A DNA stretch of 64,000 nt from JAJPKK01 sp963787675. Its GTDB lineage: Bacteria > Pseudomonadota > Alphaproteobacteria > Rhizobiales > Xanthobacteraceae. Under the pieces are notes generated by a model. It saw only the letters and a program-made list of their open reading frames with translations, had not been told where the DNA came from and did not search any database. Each line of letters begins with the position of its first letter. The stretch's first letter is position 1. Made by a program: the position numbers and the translations under genes. The stretch covers positions 62,001 to 126,000 of the forward strand of contig CAWBDV010000004.1 in the NCBI GenBank assembly GCA_963787675.1, written 5' to 3'. Below are positions 1-9,064 of the stretch, piece after piece.

Positions 1-36
1 GCCTCTCATCGATTTCTGCAGAAGCAGGAGAGCTGA
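1..36 (+). CDS. C-terminal end of an upstream gene (partial)
   Basis: An open frame from the window edge ends in TGA at 34-36, one base before the ATG of the ABC permease. The eleven visible residues (ending KQES) identify no family. The tight spacing suggests the same operon. In related operons the gene before this permease type is usually the ATP-binding partner, so that is the inferred identity. Confidence 0.4.
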   Translation, partial: ASHRFLQKQES

Positions 37-37
37 G

Positions 38-1261
38 ATGTCCGTGGCAAGCCAAGCGTCAGGCGCACCGGAACAGGTAACGGCTCAAGCCGCGGCGAAG
101 TCGAAGCGACCAAGAAGCAGTCGGTTCACCAAGCTGCGACTGCATGTGGCCAATATCTACCGGCTGATGATCAAGGAGTTGCGTGGCATCCGCTCCGACC
201 CGATCATGCTGGCGCTTGTCGCCTATTCCTTCACAGTTGCGATCTACGCCGCTGCCACCGGCGCCTCGACTGAAGCGACCAATCTTTCGGTTGGAATCGT
301 CGATGAAGATCATTCCGATCTGTCGCGCCAGATTGCGGATGGCCTCACGCCGCCGACGTTCCAGCCGGCTGTGCAGATCACGGTGGGGGAAATCAACTCA
401 TCGATGAACTCGCAACGTTTTCTTTTCGTGATTGAGATTCCTCCGAAGTTCCAGGAGGACATTCTCGCCGGTCGGCAGACCTCTGCTCAAATCAATGTCG
501 ATGCGACCGCCTCCGCTCAGGCGTTCAATGGGATGACGTACATCCAGAACGTCATCCAAAACTACGTGGTCGCGTTCGTCAGCGGACGTGAAGGATTGCC
601 CGGCGTACCGGTAAACGTCGTTACGCGAGCAAAGTTCAATCCAAATTTCAAGTCGAGTTGGTTCAGCTCGGTTATGCAAATCGTCAGCAATCTCACGATG
701 ATCACCGTGATTCTTACCGGTGCTGCGCTCATTCGCGAGCGCGAGCAGGGTACAGTCGAGCATCTCCTTGTGATGCCTGTAGTTCCCCCCGAGATCATGC
801 TCGCAAAGATCCTGGCCAATGGCATTGTCATTCTGATTGCCACGGCATTATCGCTGGCGTTTGTTGTCGAGTGGTGGCTGCAGGTACCGATCGCCGGATC
901 GCGTCTACTTTTCCTGGGCGGCGCGTGCTTTTACGTGTTCACGGTCGCAGCGCTTGGCATTGCTCTTGGTACCGTCGCGTCCACGATGGGCCAGTTCGGT
1001 CTGCTGTCAATCCCGGTGCTGCTGGTGATGATGCTGCTTTCCGGCAGCACCACGCCCTTGGAGAGCATGCCGGTCTGGCTGCAGTACCTCATGAAGGTGA
1101 TCAGCCCGACGCCGCATTTTGTGATCTTCGCTCAGGATGTGCTTTATCGCGGGGCGGATCTTCCTATTGTCTGGCCAGAGATGCTTGCGACGGCCGTTAT
1201 CGGGAGCGTCTATTTCGGTTACGCTCTGTACCGCTTCCGCCGCGTCATTTTCGGCAGCTGA
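38..1261 (+). CDS. ABC-2 type transporter permease (YhhJ-like)
   Basis: This 407-aa inner-membrane permease has the ABC-2/YhhJ layout: a basic cytoplasmic N-terminus (about 1-54), one membrane helix (about 55-75), a large periplasmic region (about 76-215) and five or so helices to the C-terminus. The cytoplasmic loop motif EREQGTVEHLLVMP, typical of ABC-2 permeases, lies after the second helix. Such proteins work with an ATPase and often an HlyD-type adaptor for export. The start follows the previous stop by one base with AGGAGAG just upstream. The substrate cannot be told from sequence. Confidence 0.88.
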   Translation: MSVASQASGAPEQVTAQAAAKSKRPRSSRFTKLRLHVANIYRLMIKELRGIRSDPIMLALVAYSFTVAIYAAATGASTEATNLSVGIVDEDHSDLSRQIADGLTPPTFQPAVQITVGEINSSMNSQRFLFVIEIPPKFQEDILAGRQTSAQINVDATASAQAFNGMTYIQNVIQNYVVAFVSGREGLPGVPVNVVTRAKFNPNFKSSWFSSVMQIVSNLTMITVILTGAALIREREQGTVEHLLVMPVVPPEIMLAKILANGIVILIATALSLAFVVEWWLQVPIAGSRLLFLGGACFYVFTVAALGIALGTVASTMGQFGLLSIPVLLVMMLLSGSTTPLESMPVWLQYLMKVISPTPHFVIFAQDVLYRGADLPIVWPEMLATAVIGSVYFGYALYRFRRVIFGS

Positions 1262-1372
1262 GCTCCGTGCAGTGGTCAATGGATTTCCTGCTTCAATCAG
1301 TGAAGAGCCGCCTTGCCACATATCCGTCAGCGCGTCGGCGGATCACAGAGACGCCGGCGCCGCCCGTCGGGA

Positions 1373-2158
1373 TTATTCGGCGGCGACCTGCAGGTCGTCG
1401 AGGAAGGGCACGACTTCGACCGGGTGCCCGCTGCGCGCGATGACCACGCGGCCCGGCGGGACCGGGGTCCACCGCTTGCGGTCGTGGTCGAGCGGCTCGG
1501 AGACGATCACCGCGTCGCCACCGGACGCGTGGTAGTAGAGCGTGTTCGCCTTCTCGTTCACCGAGTAGCGGAACGCGTAAAGGTTGCGGCCGTCGGCGAG
1601 CGCTGCAGTGAAGCGCAGCGGCTCGTGCTCTTCGTTGACGATCGCGGTCAACTCCGCGACGACACGCGACGTCGCGCCGATCGGATCGCGGTCGAGGCCG
1701 GCGCCGACGAGGGCGAGGAACACCGCCTCGGAATCGGTCGTGCCGACGCGCGAGGCGTAAAGCTCGTCCGGGATCAGCGCTTCGACCCGGCGCCGCACCC
1801 GCGACCATTGGCCGACCACGCCGTTGTGCATGAACATCCAGTTGCCGGAGGCGAACGGGTGGCAGTTCGGCCGCGTCACCGGCGTGCCGGTCGAGGCACG
1901 CACGTGGGCGAAGAAGAGGTGAGAATGGATGTGGCGGCAGAGATAGCGCAGGTTCTCGTCCGACCACGCCGGCCGCACCTCGCGGTAGAGCCCCGGCTCG
2001 GGATGCTCGCCATACCAGCCGAGGCCGAAGCCGTCGCCGTTGGTGCTCGCGGTCGATTCCAGCGCCTTGATGCTCTGCGCCACCAGCGAGTGCTCAGGCG
2101 AAGTGACGTAATGCTCAAGCGCGATGTTCTCGCCACGATAGGCGATCCAGCGGCACAT
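1373..2158 (-). CDS. class II glutamine amidotransferase (YafJ/EgtC-like)
   Basis: The 261-aa protein starts MCRWIAYRG, so removal of Met exposes the N-terminal Cys nucleophile of class II (Ntn) amidotransferases. An in-frame codon three residues earlier (MSRMCRW) would bury the cysteine, so the start at 2158 is preferred. Further family motifs are NGDGFGLGWY, the AHVRASTG segment and FMHNG. These proteins hydrolyse glutamine or gamma-glutamyl substrates in the cytoplasm. EgtC-type members act in ergothioneine synthesis, but no egt genes are nearby, so the substrate is unknown. It is a single gene, convergent with the upstream ABC permease. Confidence 0.88.
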   Translation of the reverse strand: MCRWIAYRGENIALEHYVTSPEHSLVAQSIKALESTASTNGDGFGLGWYGEHPEPGLYREVRPAWSDENLRYLCRHIHSHLFFAHVRASTGTPVTRPNCHPFASGNWMFMHNGVVGQWSRVRRRVEALIPDELYASRVGTTDSEAVFLALVGAGLDRDPIGATSRVVAELTAIVNEEHEPLRFTAALADGRNLYAFRYSVNEKANTLYYHASGGDAVIVSEPLDHDRKRWTPVPPGRVVIARSGHPVEVVPFLDDLQVAAE

Positions 2159-2301
2159 GCGGCTCACCTTTGGCTGCGGCCGCCGCTACCGGACGGCCCG
2201 TCGGAGCAACACCATTTCACAAAATACGCGCGCGCCAAACAGGGGCGCGGCCTTCACCAACTGAATCCGTGAATGCGCCGGTTTTCGGGCAAGGGCGCCG
2301 C

Positions 2302-3447
2302 TCAGCGGGCGCGCCAGACGAAGGCGGCGCTGACGACGTAGTTCCACACCGCGCCCATCAGCGCGCCACCGAGGCCGGCGAGCCACCAGCTGGTGTGGAA
2401 GCCGTAGATCCAGCTCGCGGCCCCGATGTTCGAGATGGCGCCGACCGCGCAGACGAGTTGGAACCGGATCAGGCCGGTGACGAACCGCCAGCCGGCGAGC
2501 CGCTGGTCGCGGTAGGTCACGAGGTTGTTGACGGTGAAGTTCCAGGTGATGGCGATGATGGTGGCGACCGTCTGGGCGACGGCGAAGCGCAGGGCGAACC
2601 CCAGGATCGCGATCTCGAGCGCCGCCATGTGGACGACAACGCCGGTGAGCCCGACGAAGCAGAACATCAGGAAGCGGAACGACACCGCGTCATTGGTGAG
2701 CTTCGCGATCAGGAGGGCGGCGAAGTCGAGCAGGATCTGGGCGTCGAGCTTGCTCTCGCCGTGCTGGCGCGCGCGGAAGACATAAGGGAGTTCGACGATC
2801 TTGAGCTTGTCGTCGGTGACGACGATGTCGAGAAGGATCTTGAAGCCCTGGCTCGACAGCGAGGGCGCGATCTCCTCGACCACGTCCCGGCGCAGCATGA
2901 AGAAGCCGCTCATCGGATCGGTGAGCGTCACCCGCAGCAGGCGCCGCGCCAAGGCGCTGCCGAACCGGCTGATGCGCGAGCGCAGTCCCGAGAGCCCTTC
3001 GTCGGAGCCCTTATCGACGTGGCGGCTCGCCACCACGAGATCGGCCCGGCCGTCGCGAAGGTTCTGCAGCATCGCGGGCAGCAGCGTCTCGTCGTGCTGG
3101 AGGTCGGCGTCGAGCACCCCGACATAGCGCGCCTGGCTCGCCAGCATCCCCTCGAGGCACGCGCCCGCAAGGCCGCGCCGGCCGATGCGGCGGATGCAGC
3201 GCACGCGCCGGTCCTGTTCGCCGATGGCGCGGACCGCGGCGGCGGTGCCGTCCGGCGAATTGTCGTCGACGAAGATGACCTCCCAGTTCACGCCGGCGAG
3301 CGTGCGCCGCAGCAGGTCGACCATGAGCGGGATGTTGGGGCGCTCGTTGTAGGTCGGCACGACCACGCTCAGCTCCGGCGCCGGCTCGGTGGCGGCCGAA
3401 TCTGAAGCTTGCGGCAAGGTCTCGACTGCTGCGGTCAACTGGTCCAT
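2302..3447 (-). CDS. GT2 glycosyltransferase with C-terminal GtrA domain
   Basis: The 381-aa protein has an N-terminal GT-A domain (about 25-255) like dolichyl-phosphate mannosyltransferases, with VVPTYNE, the nucleotide-binding FVDDNSPDGT and the metal-binding DADLQHDE. DPMSGFFMLRR follows. A C-terminal GtrA-like module (about 265-381) carries four membrane helices. The family transfers a sugar from a nucleotide donor to polyprenyl phosphate at the inner membrane, and GtrA is thought to help flip the product. It lies 31 bp downstream of the large membrane protein gene on the same strand, suggesting a two-gene lipid-linked sugar unit. Confidence 0.9.
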   Translation of the reverse strand: MDQLTAAVETLPQASDSAATEPAPELSVVVPTYNERPNIPLMVDLLRRTLAGVNWEVIFVDDNSPDGTAAAVRAIGEQDRRVRCIRRIGRRGLAGACLEGMLASQARYVGVLDADLQHDETLLPAMLQNLRDGRADLVVASRHVDKGSDEGLSGLRSRISRFGSALARRLLRVTLTDPMSGFFMLRRDVVEEIAPSLSSQGFKILLDIVVTDDKLKIVELPYVFRARQHGESKLDAQILLDFAALLIAKLTNDAVSFRFLMFCFVGLTGVVVHMAALEIAILGFALRFAVAQTVATIIAITWNFTVNNLVTYRDQRLAGWRFVTGLIRFQLVCAVGAISNIGAASWIYGFHTSWWLAGLGGALMGAVWNYVVSAAFVWRAR

Positions 3448-3478
3448 GCGAACTTAAAAAAGTGATCCTGAACGCGAT

Positions 3479-5704
3479 CTATACGCCGGCGCCGCCCGCG
3501 GTCTGCGCCGGCCCTACCCCGGCGAAGGTCTTACCATAGCCAGGGGCGGGGCGGTCATCACGAGTGCGCGGTTCCGCGTCACCGAGCCTGAACCAATCGG
3601 CCCAAGTCGAGATGGCTGCGCCGAGGCAGACGAGGCGCGGATTGCGGTCCCAGGCCGCGGCGAGGCCCGGCAGACCGCGGCGCAACAGCGCGACGCCCTC
3701 GCCTTGGAGCCATGCTGCCGCGACCGTCGCGGTCAGGAACCAGGTTCCGAGATTGTAGCGCGCGTAGTTGACGTAGGTCGCGCCGATCGCGTGCTGAAGC
3801 AAAGTCGCGAGCGCGAGGAGACGGAGCCAGGGATCGAAGCGGCGCCCGAACACGCCGACGCGCACAAGCAACGCCACCGCAAAGGCGTGGAGCGGGATCA
3901 TCACGGCAAGCTCCTGCGGGCCGGAGAGCCAGCGGTAGAGCTGCGCGAGCGCGCCGCGCACGTGTTCGCCGCCGAACTGCAGCATCGCGATTTCGTAGGC
4001 CGCCTTGGCGTAGTCGAGCGGCGACATCAGCAGCGTCTGCGGCTGGTTCACGTTGTCGCTGAACAGCACCAGGACGTGGCCGAACACGTAATTGTGGAGC
4101 GGCGACACCACGAGCGCCGCAAACCCTGCGATGAGCGCCGCGGCGTCGCGCCATTGCCGCCGCGCGAGGAAGATCACGGCGCCACCCGCGACCATCGCAC
4201 CGGCAGCGAGCACGAGGTTCGGCCGGCAGAACGCCGCCGCCGCGAACAGGAGGCCGGCCGCGAAAATGCGCGCCGGCGTCGGCGCTCCAACGCTTGGCCG
4301 CAGCGGGATCAGCAGCAGCACGGCGCCGAGCAGCAGCGCGAACGCGAACGGATCGGCGAAGCCGCGCGATGCCCACAGCACGTATTCGAACAGGCTCGAT
4401 CCGAACAGCGCGCCGATCGGCGTCGCGGTGAAGCCGAGTACCATCACCAGCGCCCAGGCCGATGAGAGAAACCGCCGGAACAGCGCGAGCGCCATCAGCG
4501 GCAGCGCCAGCATCATCGAAAGGTAGAGCAGGAACGTATCGCCGAAGGCGAGCATTTCCAGCGCCCGCACATAGCGAAATCCCGGGGTAAAGTAATAGAC
4601 CGGCTCGACGCCCTTCAGCGCAGTGATGACATCGCCGGCGACGAGGCTGCGCACCATGGCGCGGCCGAAGCCTTCGTAGGCGATGCCGTCATCGCCGCCG
4701 TCAAGCGGACGCAGGCCGCCGATGAAGAGCGCATCGATGAACATGGTCGCCAGCAGCGCGAGGCCGATGAGGAGCACCGGCAGCGCCAGCCGGCACGGTT
4801 CGACCCGCACCAGCAGCATCATGAGGCCGAGCACGCCGACGATGGTGAGCCCCCACTCGACGACGCGACGCATCCGGATCGTCCAGCTCGGCTCGAGCGT
4901 GACGCCGAGCCGGACATCGCGCTTGATCGAGACCGCGTAGATGCGCCGCCCCGCATCCTCGGGCGCGATGACGCGGCAGCGCCGCTCGGCGTTGGTCATC
5001 GTCTCGAAATGCCCGCCCTCCCCTTCCCACAGCATGGTGCCGCGCCAGCACAGCGTGCTGCCGGCGAATGCCGCCGGGAACCGGTACATCACGAACAGCG
5101 GGAAGACGACGCGATAGCGATCGAACAGATTGAGCGAGTGACGGTCGCGCACGAATCGATTGATGTCGCTGATGTCGTCCGACCAGCCGTAGATGTAGTC
5201 GTTGAGGAAGCCGAGCCGCAGGAAGGCAGGATCGGAAAAGCCGATGCCGGCGACGCGGCGGGAATAGGCCGGCCGCTGATAGACGCCGTCCGCGGCAAAG
5301 GCGAAGCCATCCTCCGCGGCGGTGCGGTCCGGCCGCCAGCACCCGCGCCGCGGCTCGTCGCAGCGCTTTTCCGGCGGATACTCGGCATCGAATTGCGCCG
5401 ACATCACCGCCAGCACATCGGCCGGCAGGCCCGACGTTTCGGCGACGCGCGGGCTGGGCACGAAGGCGTTGTCGCCCTCCTCGATGCGCGGCGACGGCCA
5501 CAGGAGATGGCCCGCAACGACCGCCGCCGCGAGGACTGCCGCCGCAATCCACCGCAGCGGCCGCGTCGCCATCGATCCGGTGAAGATCGCGAGCGCCGCT
5601 GCAACCGCGAGGCCATAGCTCGCGAGATCATCGATCGGCAGGCCGAGGACACAAACGACGAGAATCATCGCCGCAAGACGCAACGCCAGCCGCTTTGACC
5701 CCAT
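3479..5704 (-). CDS. large polytopic membrane protein, GT-C-like, function unknown
   Basis: From MGSKRLALRL this is 741 aa. A longer reading frame starts further upstream, but its extra N-terminus is Arg/Ser-rich and runs into the neighbouring gene, so ATG at 5704 is chosen. Two or three N-terminal helices are followed by an extracytoplasmic section of roughly 200 residues, then about ten more helices with short loops such as CRPN and NYARYNL. The layout resembles GT-C membrane glycosyltransferases, but no diagnostic catalytic motif was found. Its partner 31 bp downstream is a GT2-GtrA enzyme making a polyprenyl-linked sugar, so use of that sugar is a reasonable guess. Confidence 0.7.
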   Translation of the reverse strand: MGSKRLALRLAAMILVVCVLGLPIDDLASYGLAVAAALAIFTGSMATRPLRWIAAAVLAAAVVAGHLLWPSPRIEEGDNAFVPSPRVAETSGLPADVLAVMSAQFDAEYPPEKRCDEPRRGCWRPDRTAAEDGFAFAADGVYQRPAYSRRVAGIGFSDPAFLRLGFLNDYIYGWSDDISDINRFVRDRHSLNLFDRYRVVFPLFVMYRFPAAFAGSTLCWRGTMLWEGEGGHFETMTNAERRCRVIAPEDAGRRIYAVSIKRDVRLGVTLEPSWTIRMRRVVEWGLTIVGVLGLMMLLVRVEPCRLALPVLLIGLALLATMFIDALFIGGLRPLDGGDDGIAYEGFGRAMVRSLVAGDVITALKGVEPVYYFTPGFRYVRALEMLAFGDTFLLYLSMMLALPLMALALFRRFLSSAWALVMVLGFTATPIGALFGSSLFEYVLWASRGFADPFAFALLLGAVLLLIPLRPSVGAPTPARIFAAGLLFAAAAFCRPNLVLAAGAMVAGGAVIFLARRQWRDAAALIAGFAALVVSPLHNYVFGHVLVLFSDNVNQPQTLLMSPLDYAKAAYEIAMLQFGGEHVRGALAQLYRWLSGPQELAVMIPLHAFAVALLVRVGVFGRRFDPWLRLLALATLLQHAIGATYVNYARYNLGTWFLTATVAAAWLQGEGVALLRRGLPGLAAAWDRNPRLVCLGAAISTWADWFRLGDAEPRTRDDRPAPGYGKTFAGVGPAQTAGGAGV

Positions 5705-5744
5705 CACCGTCCTCGTACCCCGACCGCGCCGCCCGCCGCCCGGA

Positions 5745-6725
5745 TCACTCCAGCTTGATGCCGACGAACTTGACGACCTTCGCCCATTTCTCGGTCTCGT
5801 CGGCGATGAGGCGGCCGAGGTCGGCGGGCGAGCCTGCAAGCGGCTCGCCGGCGATCTCGGTAAAGCGCGCCGACATCTTCGCGTCGGCAAACGCGGCGTT
5901 GACGGCCCGGTTGAGCGCATCGATGGCCTCGGCCGGCGTTCGCTTCGGCGCGACGAGGCCGTACCACTGACTCGCCTCGTAGGCCGGCAGGAAACTCCCG
6001 ACCGTCGGCAGGTCGCGCAGCACGTCGGCGCGCGAAGCCGTCGTCACCGCGAGCGCGCGCAACTTGCCGGTCTTGATGTAGTCGGCGGTGCCGGGCGCGG
6101 TCGCGAACGAGATCTGCACCTGGCCGCCGAGAAGATCGGTCAGCGCCGGGCCCTGACCGCGATAGGGCACGTGGACGAGGTCGACGTCGGCCATGGTCTT
6201 GAAGAGTTCGCCCGCCATGTGCGGCGCGCTCCCCGTGCCCGCCGACGCCATATTGATCTTGCCCGGATTGGCCTTGGCGTAGGTGATGAATTCGGGGATG
6301 GTCTTCGCCGGCACCGACGGATGGATGAGCACCACCATCGGCACGCGGATGACGCCCGCGACCGGCGCCGTATCGCGCATGAAATTGAAATTGAGCTTCG
6401 GATAGAGCGTCGCGTTGACCGCGTTCGGCACGGTCGCGAGCAAGAGCGTGTAGCCGTCGGGCGGCGCGTTGATGACCGCCTCGGTGCCGAGATTGCCGTC
6501 GGCGCCCGGCCGGTTCTCGACGACGAACGATTGCCCCAACCGCTCCGAGAGCCACTGCCCGATGAGCCGCGCGGTGATATCGACGCCGCCGCCCGCCGCG
6601 AACCCGACCACGATCCGCACCATCCGCGTCGGATAGGCTTGCGCCGTGGCGAGGCGCGGCATCGCCGGCAGCACGGCGGCCGCAGCCGCAAGCCGAACAA
6701 ACTCTCGCCGGGGAAGTCTCGTCAT
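5745..6725 (-). CDS. Bug/TctC family periplasmic substrate-binding protein, Tat-exported
   Basis: The 326-aa protein begins MTRLPRREFVRLAAAAAVLP, a twin-arginine signal with likely cleavage after ATAQA near residue 30. The mature part has family hallmarks: YPTRMVRIVVGFAAGGGVD, VVENRPGADGN, DGYTLLL and HVPYRGQGPA. These proteins bind carboxylates in the periplasm for tripartite tricarboxylate transport or sensing. No tctA or tctB membrane gene is in the window, so it is an orphan binding protein. It lies 40 bp upstream of the membrane protein gene on the same strand. Confidence 0.92.
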   Translation of the reverse strand: MTRLPRREFVRLAAAAAVLPAMPRLATAQAYPTRMVRIVVGFAAGGGVDITARLIGQWLSERLGQSFVVENRPGADGNLGTEAVINAPPDGYTLLLATVPNAVNATLYPKLNFNFMRDTAPVAGVIRVPMVVLIHPSVPAKTIPEFITYAKANPGKINMASAGTGSAPHMAGELFKTMADVDLVHVPYRGQGPALTDLLGGQVQISFATAPGTADYIKTGKLRALAVTTASRADVLRDLPTVGSFLPAYEASQWYGLVAPKRTPAEAIDALNRAVNAAFADAKMSARFTEIAGEPLAGSPADLGRLIADETEKWAKVVKFVGIKLE

Positions 6726-6794
6726 CGGCCGCTTTCTCCTCGCCTCGCCTCACCCTCGCGCGCGGCCCGACCCTACATCAGTCCGGCGCCGCAT

Positions 6795-6907
6795 TCTCCC
6801 TCCCCCCTTGCGGGGGAGGGTCGGGGTGGGGGGTCGCGAGGTTACGGCACCGACGTGCCACATCGCCCGACCCCCACCCCCAACCCCTCCCCACAAGGGG
6901 GAGGGGA
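6795..6907. repeat. palindromic GC-rich repeat, family A
   Basis: A CCCCTTG-type arm with GGGGGAGGGTCGGGGTGGGG is mirrored about 60 bp later by CCCCACCCCCAACCCCTCCC and ACAAGGGGGAGGGG. The same element recurs inside cobG, cobL and cobB. It lies upstream of the TctC gene. Confidence 0.9.
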
Positions 6908-7270
6908 GCGCATGGCTACGCCGTATGGGGGAGCGCACGCCCGAGGCGCTGCGGGCAAATGCGGACAGCCGACAGGGTGCCGCCGTATGCCAGGTCTCGC
7001 GCCTGGCGTCGGTGCTGGCACGACGACGTTGGAGTCGGAGATAAAGACCAAGGCCGAAGGGTTAACCGAATCGTACCTATAGACAGTCAGACGAGACGAA
7101 GCTGGGAGGGCCATCCATGGATGACCGGATCAGTATCGAAAGCACAGTCCGTCGCCTCGCTTGCGGCTCTAAAAACAGCTAGCGTGTGGCCAACTCGCCT
7201 CGGACTATGGTGAACATGGTGTAGCGTGGTTTAGCTTTCTTCGGGGGATCGTGCCGCGGGATTGGGGACA
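6908..7270. other. intergenic stretch without recognised gene
   Basis: Between the family A repeat and the lytic transglycosylase start, no frame gives a credible protein and no hairpin or RNA motif was recognised. It probably holds the promoter of the transglycosylase gene. Confidence 0.5.
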
Positions 7271-8053
7271 ATGAAAGCCTTGCAGGCCATCTGCATCGTG
7301 GGTGCCCTAACATTCACGGAGATCCATCAGGTTGGCGCAGCGGAGAGTGAAGGCGCGCCGGGCGTCTCGGCGCCCAGTGCGGCGCCGGCGACGCAGGATT
7401 TCCGGTATCTCATCTATTACGCCTGGTCCGAACTGCCGCCCGCCGAGAAGCCGGCGGATATTGTCTTGAATTCACTCAAGGACATTCCGCCCGGAACGCC
7501 GGTCGAGGAGATCAAGCGCGCTTCCGACGCTTTCGGCCTCGATTTCAATTTCATGAAAGCGGTTGCCAGGATCGAGTCCGGTTTCGATCCCAAGCAGCGC
7601 ACCGGGTCGTATATCGGCCTGTTCCAACTGAGCCAATCCGAGTTCGAAAAATTCGGCTCCGGGCGGATTCGTAATCCCCGCGATAATGCCGTTGCGGCCG
7701 CCTACAAGCTCATTACCGAAGGCATTCTGTTCGAGTGGGTGACGCACAGGAAGCCAACCTTGAGCGATCTTTACTTGATCCATCAACAAGGCTGGGAAGG
7801 CGCCGCCGAGCACATCAGCCAGCCGGATCGCATCGCCTGGAAATCCATGTGCGCCACCAGCGAAGGCGAGGAGAAAGGCGAAAAATGGTGCAAACGCGCG
7901 ATCTGGCGCAATACCCTTCCGGCCATCAAACACGCGTCGAAATCGGTGGATAAGCTGACATCGGCGGCGTTCGTCGGAATGTGGCGCGAGCGGTTTGCTT
8001 ATTTCTATTCGAAATACATGGCCACCGCTGCCGCCGAACAGGCGACCCAGTAA
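7271..8053 (+). CDS. exported lytic transglycosylase-like protein (SLT domain)
   Basis: The 260-aa product from ATG 7271 has an N-terminal signal (about 1-24, ending VGAA). A TTG nine bases earlier is also in frame but less likely. The SLT fold shows at about 85-180, with the catalytic-type glutamate in ARIESGFDP (Glu102) and YIGLFQLSQSEFEKFG after it. Such enzymes cleave the MurNAc-GlcNAc bond with 1,6-anhydro ring formation in the periplasm. The last 70 residues are Lys/Trp-rich and unassigned. It is monocistronic, flanked by repeats. Confidence 0.8.
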   Translation: MKALQAICIVGALTFTEIHQVGAAESEGAPGVSAPSAAPATQDFRYLIYYAWSELPPAEKPADIVLNSLKDIPPGTPVEEIKRASDAFGLDFNFMKAVARIESGFDPKQRTGSYIGLFQLSQSEFEKFGSGRIRNPRDNAVAAAYKLITEGILFEWVTHRKPTLSDLYLIHQQGWEGAAEHISQPDRIAWKSMCATSEGEEKGEKWCKRAIWRNTLPAIKHASKSVDKLTSAAFVGMWRERFAYFYSKYMATAAAEQATQ

Positions 8054-8082
8054 GGAGGGGAGCGCACGGCCGCGCCAACTTC

Positions 8083-8222
8083 ACCTCGCCCCGCTTGCGG
8101 GGAGAGGTCGACTGAGCGCAGCGAGGGAGGGTGAGGGGGCCTCTCCGCGAGTCCGAGCCTCAAGCTTGAGCCTATGGAGACGCCCCCTCACCCCGACCCT
8201 CTCCCCGCAAGCGGGGCGAGGG
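8083..8222. repeat. palindromic GC-rich repeat, family A variant
   Basis: CCTCGCCCCGCTTGCGGGGAG is mirrored by CTCCCCGCAAGCGGGGCGAGG about 100 bp later. It starts 30 bp after the transglycosylase stop codon. Confidence 0.88.
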
Positions 8223-8770
8223 AACAGAGGCGCTGCGGCAAGTGTGGGTAGCGCGGCCGTCGTCGGCGATCGTGGCCTCGCAGAGGAAGATAGCAGCGCT
8301 TCGCGCGACATATAACTCATTGTAATAGCTTCGCTTTTAGCCAAAAATGCCCTCCCCCGCCGGCGCGATTTTCCCTGAGAACAGGGAAAATAACAGGGAA
8401 AATCCATTTTTTGGCCCTTCCGGGCGATCCCCGCGCCGATTTGCCGAACCGCATCAAAGACCTGCCGCCCCTTCCCTGCCCCTCCGAACAGCGAACGGAC
8501 TGCCGCGCTCAGGGAAGGCGCGAGTGGGGAAGGCCCGAGCGAGACCTGGGGGTTGCGCGTGTTCAGCAGCCATGATGTTCGCCTCCATTCCTTCAAATAG
8601 GAAGAGGCCTCTTTCATATCATTATTTTCCTATTGATGCAATGGACTTCGTCGTACGGCTTTAGGGCGCTCTGCGCCCCACGCGAACGACGGACCTTCGC
8701 GAGGTCGGCGTAGCGAATCCGAAATTCGCCGGACGCCGGTCGGTCGAGTGATGCGTTTCCAATGCGATTC
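8223..8770. other. non-coding stretch with short inverted and direct repeats
   Basis: No credible gene is seen. At about 8370-8402 an inverted pair ATTTTCCCTG/CAGGGAAAAT is followed by a third direct copy CAGGGAAAAT. Frames across it on the minus strand are Cys/Pro/Arg-rich and look non-coding. Confidence 0.5.
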
Positions 8771-8890
8771 CGTCATCGTCCGGCTTGACCGGACGATCCA
8801 GTAACCACCGGATTTCCACTTTTGGCACGGCCAGTTTTCTTCGCATTGTCTGGGGGTTACTGGATGCTCCGCTTTCGCGGAGCATGACCG
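8771..8890. repeat. palindromic repeat, family C
   Basis: CGTCATCGTCCGGCTTGACC with GGACGATCCAGTAACCACCGG is followed by GGTTACTGGATGCTCCGC and the hairpin CTCCGCTTTCGCGGAG. A relative lies at 20141-20224. This copy looks split by an insertion in the middle. Confidence 0.8.
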
Positions 8891-8949
8891 ATCGAGAAGG
8901 ACGAGCCGTTAGCGTGCAACATTCTAGGCCTTAGCCCCCCTCGACATTT

Positions 8950-8964
8950 GTTCTATTTTTGTTC
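8950..8964 (+). promoter_or_regulatory. putative LexA (SOS) box
   Basis: GTTC at 8950-8953 and GTTC at 8961-8964 are separated by exactly seven A/T bases. This is the direct-repeat GTTC-N7-GTTC operator recognised by alphaproteobacterial LexA. It lies 100 bp upstream of the 71-aa ORF. Confidence 0.6.
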
Positions 8965-9019
8965 TATTCTGCTTTTCTCAGGCCAGCACCCCCCACCCCC
9001 AACCCAGCTGGTCTCAGTT

Positions 9020-9051
9020 GGCTCCGATCTTCGGGTCGGAGCCATTTTTTT
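9020..9051 (+). terminator. strong intrinsic terminator (UUCG loop) in a leader
   Basis: A 10-bp stem (9020-9029 with 9034-9043, one wobble pair) closes a TTCG tetraloop and is followed by ATTTTTTT. It stands 13 bases before the ATG of the 71-aa ORF and downstream of the LexA-type box. It could end a short upstream transcript or act as an attenuator. Confidence 0.8.
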
Positions 9052-9064
9052 GAGGGGCACAACC

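Noticed and set aside
8081..8617. Minus-strand frame of 178 codons
   Set aside because: It runs across two palindromic repeats and short inverted repeats and has no start signal or domain.
8960..9051. tRNA or small structured RNA before the terminator
   Set aside because: No cloverleaf, T-loop motif or known RNA consensus could be found.
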